Origin: CAZCDS01 sp964497585
GTDB taxonomy: Bacteria > Desulfobacterota > Desulfomonilia > Desulfomonilales > Desulfomonilaceae
Length of the DNA: 63,302 nt
NCBI GenBank assembly: GCA_964497585.1
Contig: CAZCDS010000036.1
Coordinates: 1 to 63,302, forward strand
Direction: 5' to 3'
Shown: positions 35,874 to 44,183 of the stretch, one piece after another
Layout of the letters: the number at the start of each line of letters is the position of its first letter
Position numbering within the stretch: the first letter of the stretch is position 1
The notes under the pieces: generated by a model
The model's database searches: none
What the model was told of the DNA's origin: nothing
What the model saw: only the letters and a program-made list of their open reading frames with translations
Made by a program: the position numbers and the translations under genes

Positions 35874-37091
35874 ATGAGAAACCGTTTTTTTAAGGCCTTG
35901 GCGTTTGTTACCGTTTTCCTGCTGGCGTTCGCTGCCGGAGCCGTCGCTTCGGACACCATCAAAATTGGGGTTATAGCGCCTTTTAAGACTTCCTCTGGGG
36001 AAAGTCTGCTCCACGCCGCGAAAATGGCTACGGACGATATCAACGCCAAAGGCGGGATCATGGGCAAGAAGATTGAGCTGATCACAGCCAATACCGAGTA
36101 CAAGCCCCAAAAAGGCGCCACGGCATACAAGAAGCTCGTGCTACAAGACAAATGTGTTGTTGTCTTCGGCACGTGCTCCTCGGGAGTTGCCAAGGCCGTC
36201 ATGGATCAGATGGCTCGGTATAAAACGCTCTTCATTTCAACGGGCGCCGCTTCGGAGGCTCTTGCTGAGAAGTACGGGTCCGACAAAGCCAAATTCAAGT
36301 ACTGGTTCAGGGTGATGCATCAGTCCGGCGATCTTACCGACGCGATTCATCGATTCATCTGGGACCTTCCCGTCAAGAAATTTGGGGCCAAACGTATGGC
36401 GATTATGGCCGAGAACGCCCTGTGGACCCGGGGAATGGTGAAAGCTGCGGAGAAGTTCTTCAAGGACAAGGGCTTAGATACCGTCTACTCCGAGTTCTTC
36501 GACGTGGAGACCAAGGACTTCACGCCTATTTTCACCAAGATTATGGATGCAAAAGCCGATTTCATTTATGAGATCTCGGCGCATGTTGACGGAGCCATTT
36601 ATATTAAACAGTGGTACGATCTCAAGGGACCCAGTATCGGGGGTGTCTCCGGAACCGGCGCATCCGATCGTTATTGGAAAGACTGCGGTGGCAAAGCGGT
36701 CAGCGAGACGTTGATAGCTATGGGCTCTTTCCGTGTCGCCCTGACACCGAAGTCTATTCCTTTCTTTGATAAGTATGTGAAGCTGTTCAAGGAGGCCCCA
36801 GGTTATCCGTCCGGTTACACCTACGACGCGTTTCATATCTACAAAAACGCGGTGGAAAAAGCCAAGACTACTAATTCGGACAAGCTCGTGCCGGTACTGG
36901 AAAAGACAGACTACGTAGGTGTAGCTGGTCGGTGGGTGTTTACCGATCTGCACAATGCCAAGTACGGGAAAGGCTACCGACAGTTGCCCATGGTTCAGTG
37001 GAGAAAGGACGGGAGTCGCGCAGTGGTTTGGCCGGAAAACCTGAAAACCGGCGAGTACATGGCGCCACCCTGGCTCCAGAAGAGAAAATAA
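35874..37091 (+). CDS. Periplasmic substrate-binding protein of the LIV system (LivK-like)
   Basis: A 405-residue periplasmic protein. The signal peptide MRNRFFKALAFVTVFLLAFAAG is cleaved near VAS; then IKIGVIAPFKTSSGESLLHAAKMATDDIN begins the two-lobed type I periplasmic-binding fold. It contains VVFGTCSSGVAKAV and an EFFDVETKDFTP segment typical of Liv-type receptors. GGAGG precedes ATG 35874. The 195-bp gap after livF may hold an extra promoter, since binding proteins are usually made in excess. The ligand is unknown; given the CoA ligase nearby, a carboxylic acid rather than an amino acid is likely. Confidence 0.88.
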   Translation: MRNRFFKALAFVTVFLLAFAAGAVASDTIKIGVIAPFKTSSGESLLHAAKMATDDINAKGGIMGKKIELITANTEYKPQKGATAYKKLVLQDKCVVVFGTCSSGVAKAVMDQMARYKTLFISTGAASEALAEKYGSDKAKFKYWFRVMHQSGDLTDAIHRFIWDLPVKKFGAKRMAIMAENALWTRGMVKAAEKFFKDKGLDTVYSEFFDVETKDFTPIFTKIMDAKADFIYEISAHVDGAIYIKQWYDLKGPSIGGVSGTGASDRYWKDCGGKAVSETLIAMGSFRVALTPKSIPFFDKYVKLFKEAPGYPSGYTYDAFHIYKNAVEKAKTTNSDKLVPVLEKTDYVGVAGRWVFTDLHNAKYGKGYRQLPMVQWRKDGSRAVVWPENLKTGEYMAPPWLQKRK

Positions 37092-37110
37092 CGGGTTCAT
37101 GTATTATGTG

Positions 37111-37131
37111 AGGCGAGCTCTGCGCTCGCCT
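37111..37131 (+). terminator. Hairpin after the livK-like gene
   Basis: A perfect 8-bp stem (AGGCGAGC/GCTCGCCT) with a 5-nt loop, 19 bp after the stop codon. No T-run follows, so it could be a weak terminator or an mRNA-stabilising hairpin. Confidence 0.5.
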
Positions 37132-37570
37132 CCGCTGACTCCCGCCGCGGTCCGGGGGGACGAGACCCAAACAAAACATGCTCCCACGTTGGTCGGACAT
37201 ATTGGGCAGCCCCCCGGATGAGATTCAAACCCGGATCAGTCCGCGGGTAAACAGAGAAAGGTATATTCTTGCCCTCAAGCGTCTGATATGGTGACGAAAA
37301 TCAAGTGCAGTTGAGGGAAATCGGGGATGTCCGGGAATGGTGAAAAGGAAAGCGCGACAATTCGGTCGGAAATCGGGGCGCCGGATCATTTTCGGAAGGG
37401 CAGCAACGGCGATTTGGGGATGGAAATCCCACGGAAAGCTGGTTCATGAGTCAAAACAACCCGTATTCGAGAGATCGCGGAATAATTCCGGGCAAAGGCA
37501 AACACTCCGAGGGAAACGCCCCCTGAAACGAGGGACCGACTCGTAGTGTACACGAAATTGGGTGCAGATT
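37132..37570. other. Leader of the acyl-CoA dehydrogenase gene
   Basis: About 440 bp with no gene recognised. It must contain the start signals of the gene at 37571, but I see no strong ribosome-binding site or promoter there. Confidence 0.3.
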
Positions 37571-39376
37571 ATGGCGACGAAATTTGTGAGCGAAAAGAAC
37601 TTGAAATTCATACTTTACGATGTTCTTGATACCGAATCCCTTACCAAGTATCCCTACTTCTCCGAGCATAATCGTGAGACATTCGATTTGGTTTTGGAGA
37701 CGGCCCTCAAGATCGGGAGGGATTTGCTCCAACCTGCCTTGAGAGAGATGGACCAGAGTCCCCCCAGGTTTGTGGACGGCCAGGTGAAGGTTCACCGAGT
37801 CGTGAAAGCCTACATGGCCGAATCGGGAGAGGGCGGCTGGATCGGAGCGAACGCCCCATTTGAAAGGGATGGACAGCAACTGCCGGTTACCATTACCAAT
37901 GCCTGTTTATTCGTGTTCAGCGCTGCGAATTACTCCGCGAGTGTATATCCCATGCTTACAACAGGTGCGGCCCATCTCATTGAATCCTTCGGGTCTGAGG
38001 AACTCATTGACGCGTTTTTGCCGAAGATGTTTGGCGGCGAGTGGCAAGGGACCATGGCTTTGACTGAGCCACAGGCGGGAAGTTCTCTGGCGGACGTGAT
38101 CACGCAAGCCGAGCCCACTGAGGGCAATTATTACAAGATGAGAGGCCAGAAGATTTTCATCTCGGCCAGTGACCATGACGGGGTAGAGAATATCGTCAAT
38201 CTGATGCTAGCTCGTATCAAGGGTGCGCCGCCCGGAGCAAAAGGCATCTCTCTTTTCGTGGTTCCCAAGATGCGTATCGATGATGAGGGGAAATTGGTCC
38301 CCAATGACGTGACGGTGACGACCATTTACAGCAAGTTGGGTTACCGCGGGGCGCCGATCGCACAGCTAAGCCTTGGCGAAAGCGACGACTGTCACGGGTA
38401 CCTGGTGGGTGAGGCGAATAAAGGCCTGTACTACATGTTTCAGATGATGAACGAGACTCGAATCGGTGTGGGCATAGGTGCGGCCGCCATTGGGTCGGCT
38501 GCTTACTATACAGCTCTTCAATACGCCCGCGAACGGCCGCAGGGGCGAAGGCTCTCTGAAAAGGATCCAACCCTTCCGCCGGTCTTCATTATAGAGCATC
38601 CCGACGTGAAGCGGATGCTGCTGTTTCAGCGTGCCGTGGTGGAAGGGGCTTTGTCCCTCGTCCTTCAGTGCTCGCAGTATGGGGATCTAGTGAGAGTGAC
38701 CGACGGCGAAGATCGGGAGCGGAATTGGCTGCTCCGCGAGCTGCTGACTCCGGTGGCCAAAACGTATCCGTCAGAAATGGGAGTGCTCTCTGTAAGTCAG
38801 GCTCTCCAGTGTCTTGGAGGGTACGGATACTGCGAAGAATTTGCAGTAGAGCAATTCTACAGGGATGCGCGAATTCATCCAATCCATGAGGGAACCACTG
38901 GAATTCACGGACTGGACCTTCTCGGACGAAAAGTCGTGATGGAGCGCGGGCGCGCCTTCACGCTCTTCCTGGAAGAAGCTGGGAAAGTCGTGCAGGCGGG
39001 ACTCAAAGAGGAGACCCTAGAACCGTACGCTCTCCGGCTGCGGAATGCCTTTCACACACTTGAGCAAGTGACCTCTCATCTCGTGGATGTTGCCTCAAAG
39101 GCCGGGGCTGAGGTTTTCCTCGCCGACGCGACCCTGTACCTGGAGCTGTTCGGCATCGCTGCCGTGGCATGGCAATGGCTACTGCAAGGCCGTGCCGCCA
39201 CAAAAAAACTTCGCGAGGATCCGCTTGAACAGGATCGTGACTTTCTCGAGGGGAAAATCTTCACAATGAAGTACTTCTTCCACTATGAGTTGCCCAAAAT
39301 GGAAGGACTGGCGAAACGCCTTATGGAATCAGATGGTCTAACAGTGGAAATGACTGATCGCCTCTTTTCCGATTAA
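37571..39376 (+). CDS. Large (~600-residue) acyl-CoA dehydrogenase, copy 1
   Basis: A 601-residue acyl-CoA dehydrogenase of the long type. It has TEPQAGSSLADV (FAD/substrate), KIFISASDHDG, and CLGGYGYCEEF. The catalytic glutamate (E440) lies in IHPIHEGTTGIHGLDLLGRK, followed by an extra ~130-residue C-terminal helical domain. These enzymes introduce a 2,3-double bond into an acyl-CoA and pass electrons to ETF. ATG 37571 is used; a GTG at 37562 is also possible, and neither has a good ribosome-binding site. It is strongly similar along its whole length to the protein at 58014, and both keep the base, unlike the enzyme at 15773. Confidence 0.9.
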   Translation: MATKFVSEKNLKFILYDVLDTESLTKYPYFSEHNRETFDLVLETALKIGRDLLQPALREMDQSPPRFVDGQVKVHRVVKAYMAESGEGGWIGANAPFERDGQQLPVTITNACLFVFSAANYSASVYPMLTTGAAHLIESFGSEELIDAFLPKMFGGEWQGTMALTEPQAGSSLADVITQAEPTEGNYYKMRGQKIFISASDHDGVENIVNLMLARIKGAPPGAKGISLFVVPKMRIDDEGKLVPNDVTVTTIYSKLGYRGAPIAQLSLGESDDCHGYLVGEANKGLYYMFQMMNETRIGVGIGAAAIGSAAYYTALQYARERPQGRRLSEKDPTLPPVFIIEHPDVKRMLLFQRAVVEGALSLVLQCSQYGDLVRVTDGEDRERNWLLRELLTPVAKTYPSEMGVLSVSQALQCLGGYGYCEEFAVEQFYRDARIHPIHEGTTGIHGLDLLGRKVVMERGRAFTLFLEEAGKVVQAGLKEETLEPYALRLRNAFHTLEQVTSHLVDVASKAGAEVFLADATLYLELFGIAAVAWQWLLQGRAATKKLREDPLEQDRDFLEGKIFTMKYFFHYELPKMEGLAKRLMESDGLTVEMTDRLFSD

Positions 39377-39533
39377 CGCGAGGCAGTGAGGCTCACTCCA
39401 ACGCTTTCGCGGTTCAAATTGTTCGGTAACGCTGGTGAGACGCCATGGGGTTACCTATTGGAAGTGCTTGCAAAACCTCACAAACATCTTTTCAAGGTGA
39501 GCACAGCGATTCCCAGTTCCAAGAATGCGACGA

Positions 39534-39580
39534 TGACCTGCTCCCCCAAAAGTGGTCCAGGTTCTGAGTTAGTTTGTGGC
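39534..39580 (+). repeat. Solo IS3-type terminal repeat
   Basis: TGACCTGCTCCCCCAAAAGT then GGTCCAGGTTCTGAGTTAGT and TTGTGGC: the same terminus as at 26266 and 18153, in opposite orientation. No transposase gene is attached. Confidence 0.8.
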
Positions 39581-39850
39581 AAGCGTACCGGCCGACACGC
39601 ATAAACTCTCAGCGAAAACTATTCAAGGGATCTTGCGACACGGAAATCTCGCTACAACGGAGGAGTACATCAAGAATCTCAACCCGGACCTGGCTTCTAC
39701 CATGGACCCTCTGGGAGCAAAGGGCACCCAAAGAACGGTAAAGGGCTAGGAAATGATGCCTAACCCTTTGTAATCTCTTGGCGTCCCCGAGGGGATTTGG
39801 ACCCCTGTCGTCGGCGTGAAACAGCGGCGAGCCAGCAAATGATTTCAAGG

Positions 39851-39950
39851 TCTTTCCCCAAAACCCCAATAATTTCAATCCCTGTCAATCCTTTTCGATC
39901 CCCTTCGATCCCTGTCAGTTCCTCTTAGTGAGAGCAAAATGTGAGCACTC
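39851..39950. repeat. Dispersed repeat, copy 3
   Basis: AAAACCCCAATAATTTCAAT followed by four TCC(C)T/CGATCC-like units up to GTGAGAGCAAAATGTGAG. It is related to the copies at 18858, 24862 and 40415. Confidence 0.4.
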
Positions 39951-40414
39951 GAGCTGAGGCACTAAGGTCGCTGTCGGCTCCGTGCCGCCAGGACTTTTCT
40001 ACTCCCGGAAGTCCGAAAGCAACTCTCGCTGGCTCCGCCATTCGAGTCTTCTGCCGTGTTCAAGCTCCATATCCCCGAAATGGGGAATGAGGGATTCCCC
40101 ACGCGCTAAACCGATGATTTCTCGGGTGCGACATCCACGAAAGTGCTATAGAAGCCTCGGTGAAAGATGTGAACTAGTAATCATGAGCAGGACTGGACCG
40201 GAGTGAGGCGCTGAGGGATTTTCGCCGCTCTTACGCGATCGTCGGCCCGTGCGTATCGCTCTTTTCGGACTCAACCGAACGAGGTCGGATTCAACCACCA
40301 AGAAAACAAAGGCTTGTCTGACGTGATCGGAAAGGCCAACGTTCTTGTGACTTGAAGAACGGCCGCGTGACAGAAAAACGGTCCACTGAGAAATAACAAC
40401 GACTTGGAGCAAAT

Positions 40415-40510
40415 CCACAGTCATTTCAACAGCAGTTCGTTCCACTTCGTTTCCTTTCGTTCCCTCTCGATACCAAAAAGGGGTGACAAAAAGGTGACAA
40501 AAATTCCGTC
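40415..40510. repeat. Dispersed repeat, copy 4
   Basis: CATTTCAACAGCAGTTCG then repeated TTCC units, TCTCGATACCAAAAAGGGGT and a duplicated GGTGACAAAAA. It is related to the other copies in the ATTTCAA and TCGAT(C/A)CCAAAAAG parts. Confidence 0.35.
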
Positions 40511-40840
40511 GTCTTTTGCCTTCAAAGGCCGGACTCTTGATCTGGAAGTCTTTTCGATTTTCGGACGGGCGGCACACTGGGGGCGTGGGAGTTCGCAGGG
40601 TCTCTTCGACCATCTCAGTCTCTGGCATCCGTCAAGATTCCGAGCATGCGTCCGGGGGATACCGTGAGCTGGCGAAGAGGGTAGGGCAGGCTTGGCATAC
40701 CGCACAATTTTCTTTTCAACAGGGTCAAGAAGATGCCCACCGCCACGAGCTAACTCGCTGTAGGCTGCCAAGAGGGTTAGGGGATAAGATACTGTTTCCA
40801 AGAAAGAAACGTAATAGACGCCACGCGCCCATCAACCTCC

Positions 40841-41206
40841 GTGGAGACCGCTGTGTTACCTCTGAGTCTTCTCAGCGCCCTGGCGCTTCCCGGCTACGGC
40901 TTTGGTTGGACCGGCAGAGTTGTTGATACCACCGATGGGGACGCCATTCGAGTCCTTTGTCACCGGGAAGAGGTCAAAATGAGGTTAGCAAGTGTTGATG
41001 CTGCGGAGAAAAGACACGCGGTCGGCAGGAAGGCCATGCAATTCCTATCGGATCCCGTGTACGGCAAGACTGTCGAGATTGAAGCGATTGACAAGGACAG
41101 GTATGGTACAGTCCTCGGCCGGGGCTTGGTCGATGGGGTCAGCGTACAACGCAAAATTGTTCGGGCCGGACGTGCATGGTGGGACCGGAAGTGCGCCAAA
41201 CGATGA
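40841..41206 (+). pseudogene. Staphylococcal-nuclease-like (SNase) protein, broken C-terminus
   Basis: A hydrophobic N-terminus (LPLSLLSALALPGYGFG) precedes an SNase fold: GRVVDTTDGDAIRVLC, VKMRLASVDAAEKRHAVGRKAMQFLSD-like core, VYGKTVEIEAIDKDRYGT. The catalytic Arg-Glu-Arg set appears present (RLASVDAAE, DRYG). The last family segment is lost: after AWWDRKCA the frame stops at 41206, while another frame continues NDEALGNLEE, meets TAG and then ARQQERGVW. A frameshift plus a stop have removed the end. The start is a GTG. Probably inactive. Confidence 0.65.
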
Positions 41207-41611
41207 GGCTCTCGGGAACCTGGAAGAGTAGGCGCGGCAGCAGGAACGTGGAGTGTGGAGTCAAAAAGACGCGGGGCGTTCTTAGGAATGGCGTAAGGTG
41301 AAAAGATTGAATCGCTGAATGCTTTCAGGTCGTTCAGGGTTTGGGTATCTGGGCATTAAGGGGGTCCCTGTCCTTCTTCTCAGACGCGCGTGCCTAAAGA
41401 AGACTCGCAAACAAGCTTTTTGATTTGAGACCGTTCCGGTGGCGCCTCTCAGTCTTGGCGCAAGAGCCCCGTCGGATCAGCTACCTCCTGCACGACTGTA
41501 ATGCTTTGTACCCCATGAAGAAGTAATTGCCGGCTGTCACTTGGGGAACTTCATCGTCTCCCCTGTCCGGAAGATCCTGTTGCGGCTTCTCCAACGAAGC
41601 TCCAGTCTCTC
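41207..41611. other. Intergenic stretch between two convergent genes
   Basis: About 400 bp. Apart from the decayed nuclease tail at its left edge I see nothing, including no clear terminator. Confidence 0.3.
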
Positions 41612-42097
41612 TCAATACTTCAGCGGCGGATATGGCGGCTTTTCCAGGTCTTCGAATTCGATCCACAGCCGTTCCCTGAAGTAAGGTCCGAGGAGTTGAA
41701 ACAGCCTCTTCCAGTGACTCCTCCCTTTGGCGAGTTCCTCGAAGATGTCAGAGACGAGTTCGGGGAGGCAAGCCAGTTCCTCCTTTGGAAGAAACGAGAC
41801 AGCGCCGCCTCTGATGGCAAGATTGATGCTCTCCACGTTAACCGCATGCGCGGTCAACATCGCGGCGGGCGTTCTTTTGGCCCGTGCCGCCTCCAGGAGC
41901 GCAAAGCCGTTGACGCCCATGATGTCCAAAAGAATAAGGTCAAACGACTGGTCGTTGATGAGGTCGTGTGCGGACTGAAAGTCTGAAGCTTTGGTGACCT
42001 CGCAGGCACCCAGTTGATCTTGAACAGTCTCCAGGACATCCGGCTCATCATCCACGACCAGGATCCTTTTGCCATTGAGATTACTCAGGTCGGTCAT
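41612..42097 (-). CDS. Response-regulator receiver-domain protein
   Basis: A 161-residue protein with one receiver domain: acidic pair DDEPD near the N-terminus, phosphoacceptor aspartate in LILLDIMG (~residue 57), threonine in MLTAHA, and lysine in FLPKEE. The C-terminal ~45 residues (HWKRLFQLLGPYFRERLWIEFED) are not a DNA-binding domain, so output is by protein contact or unknown. AAGGAGG precedes ATG 42097. No histidine kinase gene is adjacent. It is codirectional with the tandem-TetR gene but 160 bp away. Confidence 0.85.
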   Translation of the reverse strand: MTDLSNLNGKRILVVDDEPDVLETVQDQLGACEVTKASDFQSAHDLINDQSFDLILLDIMGVNGFALLEAARAKRTPAAMLTAHAVNVESINLAIRGGAVSFLPKEELACLPELVSDIFEELAKGRSHWKRLFQLLGPYFRERLWIEFEDLEKPPYPPLKY

Positions 42098-42257
42098 TGA
42101 ATCCTCCTTCCAAGAGTCGTCTCAGTAGAAGATTATCTCAAATGCGGAACCGGACCCAAATGCGCGTTCATGCAGAAACTGCGGTTGCGCAGCAAGCCAT
42201 GACGCTTGGTACTCAATTCTCCACGGCTCATCTGGCTGAGGCCAGATCCATGGCCTC

Positions 42258-43535
42258 TCATGATTTTCCTTTCTTTCTGCGCCCATCCCGAGTAACGCCC
42301 TGAGATGAGGACCCTAAGAGCAAAGAAAACCCTCTACCAATAATCCCCGTTTCTTCCAACGCCTGGTCCGTCAAGACTGCTATAGACAGCAAGTCAGTCA
42401 CTTCGTCTATTTCACTCATCAGATCCGTGCCCTGTGACTTTCCGAGAATGAACCATCGAATGGCCATATGACTGAATGTCCCGAAGAACATGTTGCGAAA
42501 CACTCTAGTTCTGACGTTTTGACTAAAAATACCCTCGGATTTTCCCTCATCAATGATGCCCTCGATCAGCCTGTAGTACTGACGGTACGTTTCATATGCC
42601 GGAGAGGAATAAAAACGCTCGCTGAGCTGAATCTGAAGAAGAAACACCTTGAGAAAATCCCTGTTGACCAGATAAAGCGAGAAATGATTCCGAATGACGC
42701 TTCTCAGCTTTCTCAAGGGGGACTTGATTTCAAATGCGTGGTCCTGTTGCGTAACATATGTCTTAAATCTTTGGGTCGGGATGGACAGGAGCAAATTCTC
42801 CTTGGTCCCGAAGCGCTCATATACCGTAGCTTCTGAAATTCCGGCGAGCGCGGCCACATCAGACACCCTTGCCTTGTTGAACCCCTTCTCAGCGAAGACT
42901 TTTTCGGCAGCCATGAGTATTATGGCTTCTGTGTCCAGATGGGCGTCAAGACCTGGTCGCTGGCTAATCATTGGCAAAATCAGAGCCATAATGTCTGGGA
43001 GACCTGAGGATGGTTGGGGCGTCTCCTGCGCAACGAGGTACCCAATGTCTTCAAAATCGAGTGTCCCAAAGATTACGTCACGTACCAGCCTCATGTTCAC
43101 ATTTTTTCGAAAGACCCCTTCCTGTACCCCGATCTCGAGAATTCGCAGCATGATACGTGCATACTGCCGAATAGCACCGTACGAGGCGGACTTGTAGAAG
43201 TCGGGGTTGGATAGGCATTCGAGTAGCACAATACGGGTGTACTCGGGGTGGAGCTCATTGTAATTGAGGTGGAACCAGATAGCCTTACTGAGGAGACTGG
43301 TTGCATCGCAGATTCCTTTGAGCGCGTCCTCAAGTTGCTCAATAGCCTCTGGCAATCTTGCCCCGGGAACAGAAAAAAGAAGATCTTCCTTGTTCTTGAA
43401 GTACTGGTAGACTACGGAGTCAGTCACTTCAGCCTTCCGAGCTATCTCTGCTATACTCGCCGCCTGCCTCCCTTTCTTACCAAAGACCTCTTCCGCTGCC
43501 TGGAGTATTCTTGCCGACTTGTCAGTGCCTGACAC
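42258..43535 (-). CDS. Tandem (double) TetR-family regulator, paralogue
   Basis: A 425-residue protein with two TetR units. HTH1 is at ~8-55 (ILQAAEEVFGKKG, IAEIARKAEVTDSVVYQYFKNK). HTH2 is at ~203-250 (ILMAAEKVFAEKGF, VSDVAALAGISEATVYERFGTK). Both ligand-binding halves align with the protein at 30249 (FEIKSPLRKLRSVIRNHFS against FEIKNPLRKLRRLIKYHFS; RVFRNMFFGTFSHMAIRW against RVFRNMFLGAFSHMALRW). It is transcribed away from the plus-strand reductase/TRAP/ligase operon starting at 44184, the usual layout for a local repressor. Two matching inverted boxes lie in the shared upstream region. Confidence 0.88.
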   Translation of the reverse strand: MSGTDKSARILQAAEEVFGKKGRQAASIAEIARKAEVTDSVVYQYFKNKEDLLFSVPGARLPEAIEQLEDALKGICDATSLLSKAIWFHLNYNELHPEYTRIVLLECLSNPDFYKSASYGAIRQYARIMLRILEIGVQEGVFRKNVNMRLVRDVIFGTLDFEDIGYLVAQETPQPSSGLPDIMALILPMISQRPGLDAHLDTEAIILMAAEKVFAEKGFNKARVSDVAALAGISEATVYERFGTKENLLLSIPTQRFKTYVTQQDHAFEIKSPLRKLRSVIRNHFSLYLVNRDFLKVFLLQIQLSERFYSSPAYETYRQYYRLIEGIIDEGKSEGIFSQNVRTRVFRNMFFGTFSHMAIRWFILGKSQGTDLMSEIDEVTDLLSIAVLTDQALEETGIIGRGFSLLLGSSSQGVTRDGRRKKGKS

Positions 43536-43606
43536 TATTCTTCTCCGTTTCCGAACTCGACATTTCTTATGGCCTGCGAAATACTAATCAGGATTCCACT
43601 ACATAT

Positions 43607-43616
43607 AGAGTAGGAT
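43607..43616 (+). promoter_or_regulatory. Candidate operator box 1 for the tandem-TetR protein
   Basis: AGAGTAGGAT, 72 bp upstream of the regulator start codon. The same 10 bases occur inverted at 43795-43804. Confidence 0.4.
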
Positions 43617-43775
43617 TCTCATGAATGTCAAGCGTTTCCTTAGAGGCCGGAGGCGTCGCCGTGACCACAGCGGGCATAACATGCCGTGATAACAAGCAAA
43701 AAGAACATCGCGGACTGGTTAAGATGTGACGACCAAGCCTGCTCGACAGAATATGACTCCAGGAGAAAAAAGTAC

Positions 43776-43804
43776 TTGACTTAAATTCTGCAATATCCTA
43801 CTCT
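43776..43804 (+). promoter_or_regulatory. Candidate promoter overlapping operator box 2
   Basis: TTGACT at 43776, a 17-bp spacer, then TACTCT at 43799 (a weak -10) on the plus strand, pointing to the operon at 44184. The inverted box ATCCTACTCT (43795-43804) covers the -10, so a bound regulator would block it. The ~380-bp leader that would result is long, so the assignment is tentative. Confidence 0.35.
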
Positions 43805-44183
43805 CGGGGGGAGACAAGGTGGTACAGTCTGATCAGCCATGATTAAGATCGGCTGACACGAGACGTTGCAGAACTCCAAATCTGAAGCAATCAGGGAGCG
43901 TATGAGGATGAGGATGGCTGCGTCTGTGGCAAGTTGTGGTCTAAAGCGACGGATTAGCAGCTCAGGCTGATTGCAACTCGGAAAGTGGTAAGAGCCAAAG
44001 AATAAATCGTGCGCGAGCGTAGCGGGGTGCAAGACACCCTGAGAGGGGATACGTTGAGCAATGACTCGCCAGTGCACGCTCACGGAACACAGAGCAAACT
44101 AATCAGTGGTCGAGAAGAATCCGAATGGGAAGGCTTGTGTGCCCGAAGATGCGCCTTGCAACCCGAAAAGGAGGTAGTACAGC

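Larger units (their letters stand above)
39377..40840. other. 1.5-kb mobile-element graveyard without intact genes
   Basis: Contains a solo IS3 end (39534-39580), two dispersed repeats (39851, 40415) and no intact gene. A minus-strand stretch at ~40000-40130 reads GCRTREIIGLARGESLIPHFG in one frame and may be a broken coding piece. The rest is featureless. Confidence 0.4.
43536..44183. other. Divergent regulatory region
   Basis: 648 bp between the minus-strand tandem-TetR gene and the plus-strand reductase operon. It holds the two AGAGTAGGAT boxes and a candidate promoter. No gene is recognised. Confidence 0.5.

Noticed and set aside
28660..37091. Branched-chain amino-acid import as the sole role of the Liv system
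   Set aside because: Family membership alone does not fix the ligand; the CoA ligase, SDR and TetR-type genes in the same run favour a carboxylic acid, so the ligand is left open.
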